A stretch of 64,000 nt of DNA from Cotesia glomerata (taxonomy: Eukaryota > Arthropoda > Insecta > Hymenoptera > Braconidae), in contig NC_058159.1 of the NCBI RefSeq assembly GCF_020080835.1, positions 18,448,474-18,512,473 of the forward strand, in the 5' to 3' direction. Shown piece by piece: positions 11,212 to 23,000 of this stretch; position 1 is the first letter of the stretch; each line of letters opens with the position of its first letter. The translations under genes and the position numbers were made by a program. The notes below the pieces were generated by a model. That model was not told where the DNA came from, searched no databases, and saw nothing but the letters and a program-made list of their open reading frames with translations.

Positions 11212-12278
11212 TCCTTAAGCCTGACTTTAAGATTATGTCCAAAGAATAAAAAGAAGTTGAAACTTATTTATTATTTAATAATTCCAGGTCGTGTATTTAA
11301 TTGTTTAATGCTAAAAATTACAATACCATGTATTCGCATAACTGAACCTCATTTAGAAATTGCAAAAAACAAAAAAAAATTTTATTTTGAATTCAAAAAT
11401 TCACATTTTTGAAAAAAAAAAAAAACAGTTCTAAAAATTTCAGGATTTTTTAAGATTAGTACAATGTATTATACAACAAAAATTGAGCCAAAATTTTGAT
11501 GTCGATTGTCATTTTCATCGATGTTCAAAAATTCAAAATTTGACAAATTTGGCATTTTTCAAAATTTTTTTCCAAAATATTTTTTTTTTTTCAATAGCCC
11601 CAAGTGTCCCCTATCAAACAAACGAAAGTCTATTCCTGTATCTATAATAGCGTTCGAGATATTGCAAAATCAAAATTAAAAAACTGGAAAAATCGCGAAA
11701 TTTTGAATTTGCATATCTTTTGAAAAAAAATTTTTTTTTCCTTTTGCAAAACTTCGTTATATGATAAAAGAAAACTTCTGACCAAAATTTGTCCAAATCG
11801 AAAGGGTTTGTTTTCAACTATTGTTTGATTTTGGATATGCATTCTATTGAATATATGCATATTATTATTTTAAAGTTAATAAAAATGGGTTTTTAATGCA
11901 TATAAATTAATTTTCTTGTGTTTAAGAAAAAAACAAACCGTAATTTTTAACAGTTTGAAGTTTGAAGCTCGATATCTTTGAAACGGCTTGACTTACACAA
12001 AATTTCAATCAGACCTTTTTTGTAGAACATTTAATTTCCCATAAGGAAAGAGTTTAGTTTTACCTATAAAGTAGCTCGTTGTCACGTTACGAAATTCCAT
12101 ACTTTGAAATAATATTTTTCTATGTTATTTAAATGGGAAATAGAAATTACATGACGCCACCTCTAAAAATTAATATTAAGAGCTCATATTTTTAGAGGAT
12201 CATCTTCTAGAGATACTATGACGATTTCTCAATGGTCATTGGAAAAAGAAAAATTTTCGATTTTTTTGATACACTCTA
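11212..12278 (-). repeat. Right terminal inverted repeat of element A
   Basis: Uninterrupted mirror of the left arm. It shows the pre-insertion site of the TTAA element: here GAGCTCTTAATATTAA is continuous (read on the minus strand), whereas the left arm is split at the TTAA. Confidence 0.85.
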
Positions 12279-12305
12279 ATATATATATATATAGATAGAT
12301 AGATT

Positions 12306-12866
12306 GACAGGAACAATTTATGAAAGTGACTATGAAGTCGAAAACAATAATTTGAATCTCTTTGTTTCATATATACCCTCATTAAAAAAAAATATTTAAA
12401 ACGATTCAACCCATGCAAAATGTATAACTATATATATTTGTCAAGTTGAATCTTTTTTAATCGCTTTGAGCCATTTCGAATCTTTTCAAATCTTTTTTTC
12501 TAATCAGGGTATTGCTCAAAATCGGTAGATGTGCATTATTACAGCTTTGTCACCAAAACTACTGGTATAAGTAGTATAGAATATAATGAATAAATTTGGC
12601 TTAAAAAAAGCAAAGAAAAATATTCAATAGGGTCTGAAGACAAGGAAAGAATAACGGAAGGATAATATAAAATCATGTAAACGTAAGTGACCGATATGAA
12701 AGTTGAGCTGTAGATTTGTATAGTAACGCACGTAGGCTCATAAATCAAATCAGGTCTTAAAAATAACAATAGTTGCAAAACGTGGATATGCATTTTAGTA
12801 AACGATTATATGTACATAGATATAATTGAGATGAATGAGGGTGTGAATGTGTGCGCGCAAGGATAG

Positions 12867-12869
<3 letters not shown>
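12306..12869. other. No feature recognised (AT-rich)
   Basis: Between element A and the next microsatellite I see no coding, RNA or repeat signal beyond short TAGA and TATATA runs. Confidence 0.6.

Positions 12870-12951
<82 letters not shown>
12870..12951. repeat. (TA)n microsatellite
   Basis: About 80 bp of AT dinucleotides, directly abutting the Helitron 3' terminus at 12954. Frames through it give only poly-Tyr-Ile and are not genes. Confidence 0.97.
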
Positions 12952-12953
<2 letters not shown>

Positions 12954-12954
<1 letters not shown>

Positions 12955-13290
12955 TAGACGACCCAGTGAACTTCGTATCACCTACATATATTTTTTAAAA
13001 GTAATAGTCAAAACTTGATACAAAAATTTTTATTTACATTAAATTCAACACAGTTATACATTGAATCAGTTTAATGCTCTCTGATGTAATCTATTTTTTG
13101 TCTTTTTTACGGTGCGTAAATATATAATGATGATGGTTTTCCGACTCACTAATACGCGACGTATAGTTTCTCATGCACGAAATAGGGAAATTCAAAGTTG
13201 ATTCCGCAAATTTTCGACGACTGGCCTTGCGATTTATTTAAGGTCGTCCGTACGGTTTAAACGTGAGATAGCTCGTTGCACATTTGATTG
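12954..13290 (-). pseudogene. Helitron 3' end with C-terminal PIF1-like helicase remnant
   Basis: Read on the minus strand, a frame contains NKSQGQSSKICGINFEFPYF, then HEKLYVAY and VGKPSSLYIYAP. These match the last helicase motifs of Helitron Rep-helicases (motif VI NKxQGQ; the usual HGQLYVA(C/L)SR appears here as HEKLYVAY). Stops interrupt it. Downstream on the same strand lies a terminus ending ...GTCGTCTAG followed by T, the expected Helitron 3' end (CTRR then T), at 12954. The rest of the element is missing; its left part may lie under later insertions or be deleted. Confidence 0.75.
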
Positions 13291-13589
13291 ACTTCGACGA
13301 CCTAAGTCAGGTCGTCTTCCCTTTGGCCTTTTGAAACAATAACAATAAAAAAGTTCTTGCGCACTGACAAACTGATGATAGATCTTATTAATTGGCTTGG
13401 AATTTATTTATTTTTTTTTTTTTTTGACAACTAACTGACATTTATTTTGTTTCTGGAAACAAAACAGACCAAAAAAATTAGACCTCACTTTACAGCTACC
13501 CGACTAGAATTTTAGTGAGGCATGCCGAAAAATCAGTTCGGAACGAAGTTGGCTTTCCGAACTTAGGTTAGCCCAATTCGGATCTTATT

Positions 13590-14340
13590 TGTTTTAAAAT
13601 TGGCAAGCCGAACATTGGTATGCCAAAAGAATTCCACATTCGATGTAATCTCGTAATAGTTTGGCACTGCCTAAGTTCGGCATATAATGGATTGCCTAAT
13701 TAGTACAAAATAACGGTAACTAAAGGTTTACCGAAGTTTGGTTCACCAAGCTCGGGCTCATTTAGGCAAACCTGTGGCAATACCTAAGTTCGGGATATCA
13801 TGGATTGCCTAATTAGTACGAAATAACGGTAACCAAAGGCTTACCGAAGTTTGGTTCACCAAGTTCGGGCTCACTTCGGAAAACCTATGGCAATGCCTAA
13901 GTTCGGCATTTCATGGGTTGCCAAACTGTTATGAAATAACGGTAACCAAAGGTTTTCCGAAACTTGGCAAACCACGATCGAGCTTCTTTAGGCAAAACTG
14001 TGGAAATGCCTAAGTTCGGTATGTCATAGATTGCCAAACTCTTATGAAATAACGGCAACCAAAGAGGCTTACCAAAGTTCGATTCACCAAGCTCGGGCCC
14101 ATTTAGGCAAACCTGTGGCTATGCCTAAGTTCGGTACGCCATGAATTGCCAAATTGATACGAGATAACGGTAACCAAAAGCTTACCGAACAGTAACTAAA
14201 GGTATTCTGAAGATTGGTCTATCAAAATGAAACTTGACTAGGTAAGTCTGTGGCAAGTCCTCACTTAGGTATAATATCGGAATTCCTAACTCGACCATTG
14301 CAACGGTAACCGAATGTTTGCCGAAGTGTCGGGCTTATAA
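13590..14340. repeat. ~118-bp tandem array inside CCC element copy 2
   Basis: About six degenerate units, each with 'TGCCTAAGTTCGGCAT', 'ATGGATTGCC', 'GAAATAACGGTAACCAAAGG', 'TTACCGAAGTTTGGTTCACC' and 'GCTCGGGCTCATTTAGGCAA'. Each unit contains several inverted copies of a core like GCCTAAGTTCGGC. Confidence 0.85.
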
Positions 14341-14367
14341 GTATCTTGAGGCAAGAGGTCGCTCATC

Positions 14368-14445
14368 ATCGGCGTAGCGTCGCGATATGGTATAGGGCTC
14401 TCGTGCGTCGGGTACAGTGTTCGAGTCTCGCGTTCGACATGTAAA
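14368..14445 (+). other. tRNA-like module, conserved with element copy 3
   Basis: A-box-like TAGCGTCGCGATATGGTA followed about 40 nt later by B-box-like GTGTTCGAGTCTC. The same ~88-bp segment lies inverted at 60515-60600 with only a few differences, whereas the flanking arrays of the two elements are less alike. This suggests the module is old within the family or under constraint. Confidence 0.55.
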
Positions 14446-15384
14446 ATTTTTAATAATTAATAATTATTAATTATAATTATTTTTAAGGCGAGTGTGAGGT
14501 AAATTTAAGTGTTGTGTGTGACTAATGTATCTAACTCCATCATCTCCTTCCCCCTTGACCCATAAAATCGACCAATCAAAAAAAACTTCTTCATAGTAAG
14601 AAAAACCCTAAAAAGCGAAAAAAATGACCGAAAATATAAAAAAAATAATACTAAATAAAAAAAAAAAAAATTTTTTTTTATTTACTTAATATTTAAAAAA
14701 TTTTGTCCTAAAGTCGATATTTATATTTAAAATTTAAAAAGTAAATTAAAAAAAATAAGCATTCATTATTATTAATTTTTGCTTTATAATAAAAATAGCT
14801 AAAAACAAAAAAAGGATTCAATTTGGATTCTTCTGTGCGAATTTAGTTTCTGAATTGCTGCCTAGTTAGGTAGCCAAATTCGGACCGAATGAGGCTTGGA
14901 TAGTCACCAGCAAGTGTGGTTTCTAAACCACCGCCTGAGTCGAAAGCCAAGTTAGGCCCAAACTCGCGACTGCGTTACTTCCGGGACGTGGGCCAACTTT
15001 GGCTTCCTGGTTTGGCGCGAACTTGGAATTCGGCATGCCTAATTCGAAACGAACCACCGCCGAACTTAAATTTCTGGTCGGGTAAAGTTCTGTATGTCCG
15101 CTTTTACACGAAAATTTTTGAAAGTGTAAGATTCAATCAATTTTTATGAAAATTTATAAATTGCCTATTCATTACCGCAAGTTTCACTAGCGAGCCTTTT
15201 ATAAGAGTTTTTACAAAGTCTTATAGAACTTCATAAAATTTCATGAGTTTTAATGAAATTGTAAAAATTATTAGACTTGAATTTTATATAATCCCAGCTC
15301 TTAAAATCCATTTAATCTCAAAAAAAATTATGAATTAAGCATTTTTCGTCATGTGAGGCTTAACACATAAGTTAGTTATTACGT

Positions 15385-15470
15385 GGCATGAACCGTTACT
15401 TGGACAAGTGAGCAGCGTTCCAGACTTCGACAAGTGAGGACCCGAGTTCGAGCCCAGCATACCTCAAGAT
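15385..15470 (+). other. tRNA-like segment
   Basis: B-box-like GAGTTCGAGCCC at about 15438, preceded by ACCGTTACTTGGACAAGTG as a poor A-box region. It lies just upstream of the TGACGTCA array and may be part of the same element. Confidence 0.4.
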
Positions 15471-15589
15471 TTTTTCATCAAGAATTTACATATAACTAGT
15501 GTTTCAAAGTTTGTAATTAAGTCCACAATACTATAATTGATTTTGAAATTGCAATCTTTTTATTTTTGAGAAATTTTTTTTTTTAATTT

Positions 15590-15869
15590 TTTCTGAGGTA
15601 CAATTTTTACATCACTTACATCACTTTTACGTCATAACGACATCATTATCATGATATAGACATCACAGGTACGTCATATTGACGTCAAAAATGTCATTGA
15701 GACATAATCCTGACGTCATGACTACGTCATTTTTTTACGTCAAAATCTTACGTCAGGAAGTGTGAAATAATGAGTCACATATGACTCATTTGTGACTCAT
15801 ATCTTACGTAAATCCTGACATAGCGCAATGTCATTTTGACGCTACATTGACGTAAACGTGTTTACTGGG
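15590..15869. repeat. Array of TGACGTCA / TGAGTCA words, probable right part of a CCC-type element
   Basis: Dense degenerate palindromes (TACGTCATAACGACATC, ATTGACGTCAAAAATG, ATGAGTCACATATGACTC, and so on). The right edge reads ACGTTTACTGGG style (AAACGTGTTTACTGGG), which on the minus strand starts CCCAGTAAACACG, like a CCC-family terminus. I could not find the matching left end. Confidence 0.5.
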
Positions 15870-15872
15870 TTA

Positions 15873-16535
15873 TATGATATGATCTAATAATTTACTAAAT
15901 GTCTTTACAAATAGCTGTAGTTATTTGATATTGTTTATTTTTAAGACTGTTATTATCAGGAGACTAATATTTTATTGATTTTCTTTTAATTGAAACATCA
16001 AATTTATTTTAAATATTTTATTTGTACATTTTTGAATATTCAAATTATTTCTCTGGTGATTTACCATATAGGAATTTTTTATCTTTAATTATCTCTATGT
16101 TTAGTACTTTTTTTTTTGATAAATTTCTATAATTATATTTGTCTGAGCTTACAATGATTTATTTTATGTTTATTTCCGAGTTTATATTTTATCAAATTAA
16201 TATTAATATTAAATAAGTCATTTCTAATATTAATTAGAATAAAAAAAAATTAATTTTAATTTTCAGTTTATGTCCACTACCACATTACACTGGTTACAGT
16301 GGCTTTGTTGCCCTAGATATGAAAATGATTTTGGGTCTATTTATGCACTCAATTTATGAAACTATCAATGATTTTGTAAGATTTGCTCTGATTTTTTTTT
16401 TAAGTCTTTACTTTCATTTTACATTACAAAAATCAAAAAATGAGAAACAAAATAACAGATATGTTTATAATGTCAGCTATGTTTTGAGAAATTAGGATAC
16501 ATCGACGTAAAAAAAGAGAAAAATGTCGAAAATAT
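15873..16535. other. No feature recognised (AT-rich)
   Basis: No convincing coding, RNA or repeat structure. Confidence 0.5.
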
Positions 16536-16970
16536 ATTTTATATTTCCATAAAACGCCTTTTATAATTTCTCAGAGGACAATCTCTTCTCAAAGACCAGC
16601 AGTAATCTCTCATCATGTGACAATCCCATCGACCTTGATATCTTTCCTCCATCACTTTTAGGTCTTGGTGGAACCGCTCTCCTTATTCCTCACTATAATT
16701 TCCTAAATTATGCGGAAACTTATCTAGATGATTGCGGATATGGTGTAACTTAATACTCATATTTGCTCCTAAAGTCTGAAAGTTTGTCAGTATATTTTGC
16801 ACAATTTCTTCATAATTTGCTGCTTTATGGTTACCTAGGAAATTTTCAACAATCAACACAAAACTTTTCCAAGCTTCACTTTCCGGAACAGTCATAACTT
16901 TGATAAAATGTGAGTCTTTCATCAATAGCCGTATTTGATGACCATAAAATATTTCACCGTTTTCCTAATT
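16536..16970 (-). pseudogene. Conserved orphan protein, C-terminal part, one in-frame stop
   Basis: On the minus strand the frame runs from about EIFYGHQIRLLMKDSHF through VENFLGNHKAANYEEIV, LGANMSIKLHHIRNHLDKFP and LGNYSEE, then a TAA at about 16683, then continues GERFHQDLKVMEERYQGRWD, CHMMRDYCWSLRRD to a stop near 16537. I recall this conserved pattern (VENFLGN, LGANMS, GERFHQD, YQGRWD, DYCW) from uncharacterised arthropod proteins that occur in many copies, probably mobile-element derived, but I cannot name a function. The stop sits where the family has Gln, so one base change (C to T) explains it. The 5' part is missing or in other exons upstream. Confidence 0.65.
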
Positions 16971-17031
16971 TTTAACTTCCTGCTAAGAAAAATTGAAAAT
17001 TTTTTGAAATTCGGGAAGTTATTTTTACCCC

Positions 17032-17270
17032 CACTGAAAAAAAAAAATTTTTTCTACCGAGAATCCAAAATTTTTACTCGAGTTTTCTTGATTTAAAAAT
17101 ACTGGTATTCTTGACCTTAAAATACCACGTTTTATTATAAGGCTAGTTTTTTGACAGTGAGAAAACTGTATTCTTATAGTTAAAAAACTTTCGTATTTTA
17201 ATCATAAGAATACCAATTTTTTACCCATAAGGAAACATTTCCTTGGTAGAAAAAAACTTTTTTTTCAGTG
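17032..17270. mobile_element. CACTGAAAA MITE, copy 1 (~240 bp)
   Basis: Ends CACTGAAAAAAAA and TTTTTTTTCAGTG; the interior (ACCACGTTTTATTATAAGGC, AAGAATACCAATTTTTTACC) matches 44624-45083. It sits in a partial family G sequence (GGGAAGTTATTTTTACCCC). The flanks do not give a clean TA duplication here, unlike the second copy. Confidence 0.75.
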
Positions 17271-17317
17271 TATTTCGTAATAGACAGGTATACACAAATT
17301 ATTAGTATGAAACTCCG

Positions 17318-17597
17318 GGTTTTCATAGGACTCGAATACTGGACCTCTTGAATGTCAACATTGAAAGCATCCGCTCTACAACCAAAGAGATTGAAAGAAC
17401 TTTTCTTATTCTATCTTATAAACATTTCGTCATTTTTGCAATCGGTCTCCCATTAAATTTAAGTCAAAAAAAGTCAAGAGTAAGTCAATGTTAAGACAAA
17501 AGAAGCCAATAAAAGTCTAGATCTGAGGTAAAATCGTCGGCAAATTGACGACTTCAAAAGTAATTAAGTCAAACCAAGTCAAAATTAAGATTTTTTT
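17318..17597 (-). other. tRNA-like segment plus AAGTCAA word array
   Basis: On the minus strand a tRNA-like stretch (TTGTAGAGCGGATGCTTTC, an A/D-arm-like sequence; B-box-like TATTCGAGTCC) spans about 17400-17318. To its right, 17440-17590 repeats AAGTCAA words, and the right edge reads on the minus strand CCCGAGTCGAAAAAAAATC, resembling a CCC-family terminus. The left terminus was not found, so this may be a truncated CCC element. Confidence 0.45.
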
Positions 17598-17599
17598 TC

Positions 17600-18150
17600 G
17601 ACTCGGGAGATTATAGAAATCTAATAATGTCATCATATCATGCTTCATTGATAATAGGATCAAGTTTATAAAGTGACGAACAAATCTTTCAGCTTGTATT
17701 AGTATAAAATATTTTAATAAACTATTTGGAAAAAATAAGTTTAATTCCTACATTTATTAATTTTTTGTCATTGGAATTTTCAGAATCTATGAGATTATTA
17801 ATAACATGTATGACTAAATTTAAAAAGTGGTGCTGAAATAAAAACGATTCCGATACCAGTTGAGCTGTTCTAAAACTCACTGACAATCAAGACTCATTAC
17901 TTAAGGCATGTTCTATCAAGAATAATACTATCTCATTTCAAGATAATTACAGAAAAGAATAGCTATTTTTACTGATGTATACTATGAGTGTTTGAAATAT
18001 TTTTCAATCACCACAATTGATGTGAGTATTTCAAATTACTCTAATTAATGTCTCTAGTTTAATTGAATTTTGCTTAGATTTTAGTAATTTTTGTAACTGA
18101 AAGGTTATTCTATCATTTTTAATATAGTTAAATCTTGACTGAAATTTGCG
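17600..18150. other. No feature recognised (AT-rich)
   Basis: Only AT-rich sequence before the partial family G repeat. Confidence 0.5.
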
Positions 18151-18227
18151 TATATATATATATGACCTTTCGAATGACACCAACTGTGATCAAATCGGTT
18201 AAGCCGTTAAGAAGTTATAAGAGGTTT

Positions 18228-18376
<149 letters not shown>

Positions 18377-18832
18377 AATAGGTTGGTCACACTAGCTGAC
18401 CTAGCAAGACGATCGTTCCCTGCTGTAACTCACTGGGAGTGTCCGGAACCCGTGTCGATTATTTCCGACGATATAGGCTACGGCTGATGTGAGCTTGGTC
18501 TGCCGAGGTGTAAGTTGCAGTAGCGGATCAGGAGCCAGCCACTTCGGGCCTTAATCAGGAAGTACGCAGTGAGTGTTAGAGATCGGAATCTTCACCGCCC
18601 CGAGCGAGTCTAGTCCGTCCGTGTATTCCGGGACTGGCTAAGTGTCGGCTAGGCCTCAGGGAACTGGGGTAGGAGTACTATCTCCGAGGGCACACCCGTT
18701 CCTAGTTATGACAACCCTTTCCACTCCGTACGATACGCTGGTAAACCAAAAAGTATGAGTAATTTACAGGAAACAAACAAGAGTTGAAACAGGCTTCATG
18801 CCCAACAAGCAGCGATTGAAGCAAGCGCTGAA

Positions 18833-20061
18833 ATGAAGAGAACGCAAGCACTGGAGCGCCTTGAAAAGCTGACCATTGAGCTGCAAGAGTTTGTCCAAAC
18901 TAAGGTCAATATCCACAAGGAGATAAAGACCAAGGCAACCAGTGTAGTCAATGCTCTTGGAAGATTAAAGAAACTGGACGAGGAATGGCAGTCATCACGA
19001 CGACGCATTCAAACTGAAGTTGAGACGGAAGAAGCAATGGACACTGGAGCCGACAGTGGTGAAACTGACACAAGGCCTGAAAAGAGAAAGGACCGAAATT
19101 CGCCAGAGCCAACCGACAAAGTCACAAAGAAGAAGGACTTGAAAAAAAACCCTCCCCAACGACTGGCAGGGCAGGGCGACGAACCTAAGAAGGCGACTGA
19201 TTGGGAGAAAGTACAGTCTAAAAAGGAGAAGAGGAAGCTAGCTAGAGAGCAACTCTCAAAGCAGCCGCCGAAGGAGCCCCAGGAAAGAGGCCAGAGCCTA
19301 AGCGGAAAAAACCACGCAAATGGATCAGACCCGACAAACTGATCATCCGCCCGGCCGAGAAAACAAAGTATGCCAAGATTCTGCGTCGCATAAAGCAGAA
19401 CGTCCCAGATGAGCAGGTTCGTTCAACGGTAGATAAGATCAACAAGACCAGAAGTGGCAACTTGTTGATTACGATTTCGAGGAAGAGCACTGACAAAGGC
19501 CAAGCCCTCCAAAAGACGATCGCAGACTTCCTTAAGGAGGAGGCCAAAGTGATCTGCAAAGGACCACAGGAGACCATCGAGATCCGAGATGTCGATGACG
19601 ACACGACGAAAGAGCATATTCAGACCGCTCTAAAGAGGGAAGCTGGAGAAAGTTGTGAAATCCCACTAGAGGCAATCAAAATCCGTAAAGCCTTTAGGGG
19701 TACGCAAACAGCCACAGTGTTACTACCAGCAGCTGCAGCACAAAAGTTACTGGAGAGAAACTGCAAAATAAGGATCGGCTGGGTCAATTGCCGAATGAGA
19801 GCAACGAAGAGACCCATACAATGCTTCAAATGCTGGCACTTTGGGCACTTCGGATCTCAGTGCAAAAGCGAAGCCGACCGGTCTAAGCACTGCATAAGGT
19901 GCGGAAAAGAAGGACACAAAATTGCTGATTGTAAAAATCTAGCTAAATGTGCACTGTGTGTTGAACAGCATGGCATAGAAAAGGCGGCTCACCATGCAGG
20001 CACGAACAGATGCCCCGTCTTCCAAGAAGCGCTCCAGAAGATAACGAAGCCAAGAACATGA
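18833..20061 (+). pseudogene. LINE ORF1, gag-like protein with three zinc knuckles (frameshifted)
   Basis: This is the nucleic-acid-binding ORF1 protein of an R1-type element. The N-terminal half (18833 to about 19300) is rich in Lys, Glu and Gln and predicted helical/coiled (ERLEKLTIELQEFVQTK). A frameshift between about 19240 and 19300 moves the frame into KRPEPKRKKPRKW and on to the C-terminal half. That half has CFKCWHFGHFGSQC and CIRCGKEGHKIADC (both C-X2-C-X4-H-X4-C) and a third Cys-His cluster starting CALC. The stop TGA at 20059-20061 overlaps the ORF2 ATG as ATGA. The true start may be upstream; the frame is open from about 18787, and I used the first ATG. Confidence 0.88.
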
Positions 20062-23000
20062 AGATATTGCAGGTCAACTTCAATCATTGTGAGGCTGCGC
20101 ATGACCTGCTCATGCAAACTGTGCGCAAATTAGAGGCAGACGTAGCACTTATAAGTGAGCCTTGTAGACACCTGAGTAACCAACCTGGGGAATCCGACAG
20201 CACTAACAAAGCCGTCATCTAGTCCTGCGGTAAATGTCCTTTTCAGAGAACAGTCAACAATAAAGAAACCGGCTTCGTAACAGCATGGGTAGATGGCCTC
20301 CGCTTCTACAGTTGCTATGCACCATCTAGTCTCTCTAATGAACAGTTTGAAGACTTCCTTGATCGGCTAACTGAGGATGCAAGAAAACACTTTCCCGTGG
20401 CAATAGCTGGTGACTTCAATTCCTGGGCAGCAGACTGGGGCAGCAAGTTTACTAACACACGTGGAAAAGCACTTCTCGAGGCAATGGCAACACTGGACGT
20501 GATCCTTCTTAACTCCGGTGACATGCCAACGTATACTAAGGGAGAGGCAAACTCAATTGTCGACCTTACATTTGTCAGTAGTTGCTTAGCTCGAAAAGGT
20601 TTTTCTTGGAAAGTATTGAACATCTACACAGCCAGTGACCATAGTGCGATACTGTGGGAAATATCAATTGGCCTGAATCTAACAAGAGTCAACAGGAACG
20701 CCAGCTCGGTTGGGTGGACAGTTAAATCTCTCGACCTCACTACTTTAGTAGTAGCCCTAAAGTGCGATCCGATCATCGTAGAAACTGCTGAAGAGAAGAC
20801 CAAGAACCTAATGAGAAGAGTCACCCAGGCTTGCGACGCCAGTATGTCTCGGAAACGTGGCATGAATTCAAGACCTTCGGTGCACTGGTGAAACGATCAC
20901 ATTAGCATTCTACGTTCAGAGTGTCTTAAAAAAAGAAAAAAGTCTCAGCGTGGCTACAGACGACCTAACTCCGCAGAGCTGTTGGCAGAGTATAAAAAGG
21001 CCCGTCGAGAATTGAACAGAGCCATCAAAGAAAGCAAAAGACGCTGCTGGAAGGAACTGGTCGCAGAAGTAGAGAAAGATCCATGGGGCAGACCGTATAA
21101 GGTGGTTATGACCCACCTGAAATGCCATCACCTACGTGTCCACAGCTCCTAGAGAAGACTGTTACTGTGCTGTTTCCCCAACAGCCGGTATTCACCTACA
21201 AGTTGGAGCAGCTCAACCCTGAAGACATCCCAACTATCACGTTAGACGAGTTGATAGAGGCAGGCAATCGAGTAGGGAATAATAAGGCGCCGGGATTGGA
21301 CGGAATCCCTAATGTTGCCCTGATATCAATCCTTAGGGCAGCACCGGCATTATTCCTGGACGTTTACCCACACTGAAAAAATATATATGCGCATATATGC
21401 TGACAAAAATACATATACGTCGCACATATAAAATATATACGCCACATACTTTTTTTTTGCCCCCGTATATGCGGCATATATTTTTTTTCAGTACGGGTAC
21501 GATACATGCCTGAAGGAAGGGACTTTCCTCCAGAAGTGGAAACAGCAACGGCTAGTGTTACTTCCGAAGGGGAAAAAGCCGCCGGAAGAACCGTCATCCT
21601 ACCGACCACTCTGCATGTTAGACACGGCTGGCAAGATATTCGAGCGCATAATTCATCAGAGAATAGAGGCTGTAGTCGATCCACTCGTGGCAGAGAACGA
21701 GTTTGGTTTCCGAAAAGGACGGTCAACTCTGGATGCGATCAAATTGGTTGTTGATACAGCCAAGGATGCAATCGCAGGAACGAGATGGAAGGGTGGAAAG
21801 AAGAAATACTGCTCGGTGGCTGCTTTGGACATCAAGAATGCCTTCAACTCCGCTAACTGGGACTGCGTTATGCGGGCTCTAGAAAAAAAAAACGTACCAG
21901 GATACCTTCGCAGAATGGTAGCGAGCTACTTCACGAATAGGGTTCTGAAATATGACACGAAAAACGGTACGGAAGTATACGAAATCTCCGGAGGAGTACC
22001 ACAGGGATCAGTTTTAGGTCCTCTGCTATGGAACATCATGTGTGATGGCCTCCTGAGAATAGCATTGCCCACGGGAGTCAAACTTGTAGCATATGCGGAT
22101 GACGTAGCTGTCGTGATCGTCGCAAAGCACCTCGAAGAGATAGAAATGGCATTTGATATTACATTCAGAAGAGTCAGTTTGTGGATGGACATGATGAACT
22201 TGCAACTAGCCAAGCATAAAACCGAGGCAGTGTTTATCACTCGTAGAAAAACGGTAGAAACCATCAAGTTGAGAGTCGGAGAACAAGAAATCACATCACA
22301 ACCATTTATCCGTTATCTAGGAGTGATGCTGGATGCACTACTCAACTTCAAACAGCAGGTGGAACATGTCAGTGCCAAAGCGTCAGTAGTGAGGGCTAGT
22401 CTCGCACGGCTGATGCCTAACGTCGGAGGCCCAATGCAGAGCAGGAGGCTACTATTGTCATCAGTAGTCACATCAGTGCTCACTTACGGAATATCCATTT
22501 GGGCTGATGCACTGGAAACCTAGAAATCATGGAGAAAAGCTGGACCAGTATATCGACTGAGTGCCCTACGAGTAGCTAGTGTCTTCCGCACTATATCAGA
22601 AGAAGCAGTATGCGTCATTGCCGAAACCCTACCTCTTAGGGTTCTAGCAGAGGAAAGACGAGCCCTTTACCAATGAAAAAGGTCAACTGCACTGAGCCCT
22701 GAAGAACTTAGAATTGAAGAACGGCTGAACAACATAGGCTGTTAGCAACTACAATGGGATGCTGCAGAGAATGGTAGGTGGACGCACCGCCTCATACCTC
22801 GGATCGACATTTGGCTTAACCGGAATCACGGCGAGGTAAATTACTATCTTACGCAGATGTTGTCGGGACATGGGTGTTTTCGAGACTATCGACACCGCTT
22901 TAAGCACGATGACTCTTCGGAGTGCCCGTCCTGCCCAGGAGTTGCTGAAGATGCGGAGCACGTCTTCTTTGTATGTCCTCGTTTCGATCCATAGCGTAAA

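Larger units (their letters stand above)
2181..12278. mobile_element. Long-TIR DNA element A (~1.07-kb arms), non-autonomous, heavily nested
   Basis: The element starts TAGAGTGTATCAAAAAAATC at 2181 and ends with its reverse complement at 12278, both against (TA)n tracts. The left arm is 2181-2283 plus 6877-7925 (split by the TTAA element) and the right arm is 11212-12278; they are inverted copies over about 1.07 kb. The termini and the first part of the arm (including CCCATTTAAATAACA) resemble element B at 23921-31670, which carries a transposase pseudogene, so A is probably a non-autonomous relative. The unique middle (7926-8614, 9994-11211) has no recognised coding sequence and is itself filled with insertions. 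Confidence 0.8.
13499..15082. mobile_element. CCCGACTAG element, copy 2 (TSD TA)
   Basis: Ends CCCGACTAGAATTTTAGTGA and, inverted, CCCGACCAGAAATTTAAG; TA at 13497-13498 and 15083-15084. The left half is a tandem array of about 118-bp units (13590-14340), followed by a tRNA-like segment (14368-14445), AT-rich filler, then a short right end with GCCGAACTTAAATTTC words. No protein recognised. Confidence 0.85.

Noticed and set aside
11050..11412. 120-codon open frame
   Set aside because: It crosses the border between family G and the TIR of element A, so it is a chance fusion.
12757..12981. Open frame rich in Tyr-Ile
   Set aside because: Translation of the (TA)n tract; no gene.
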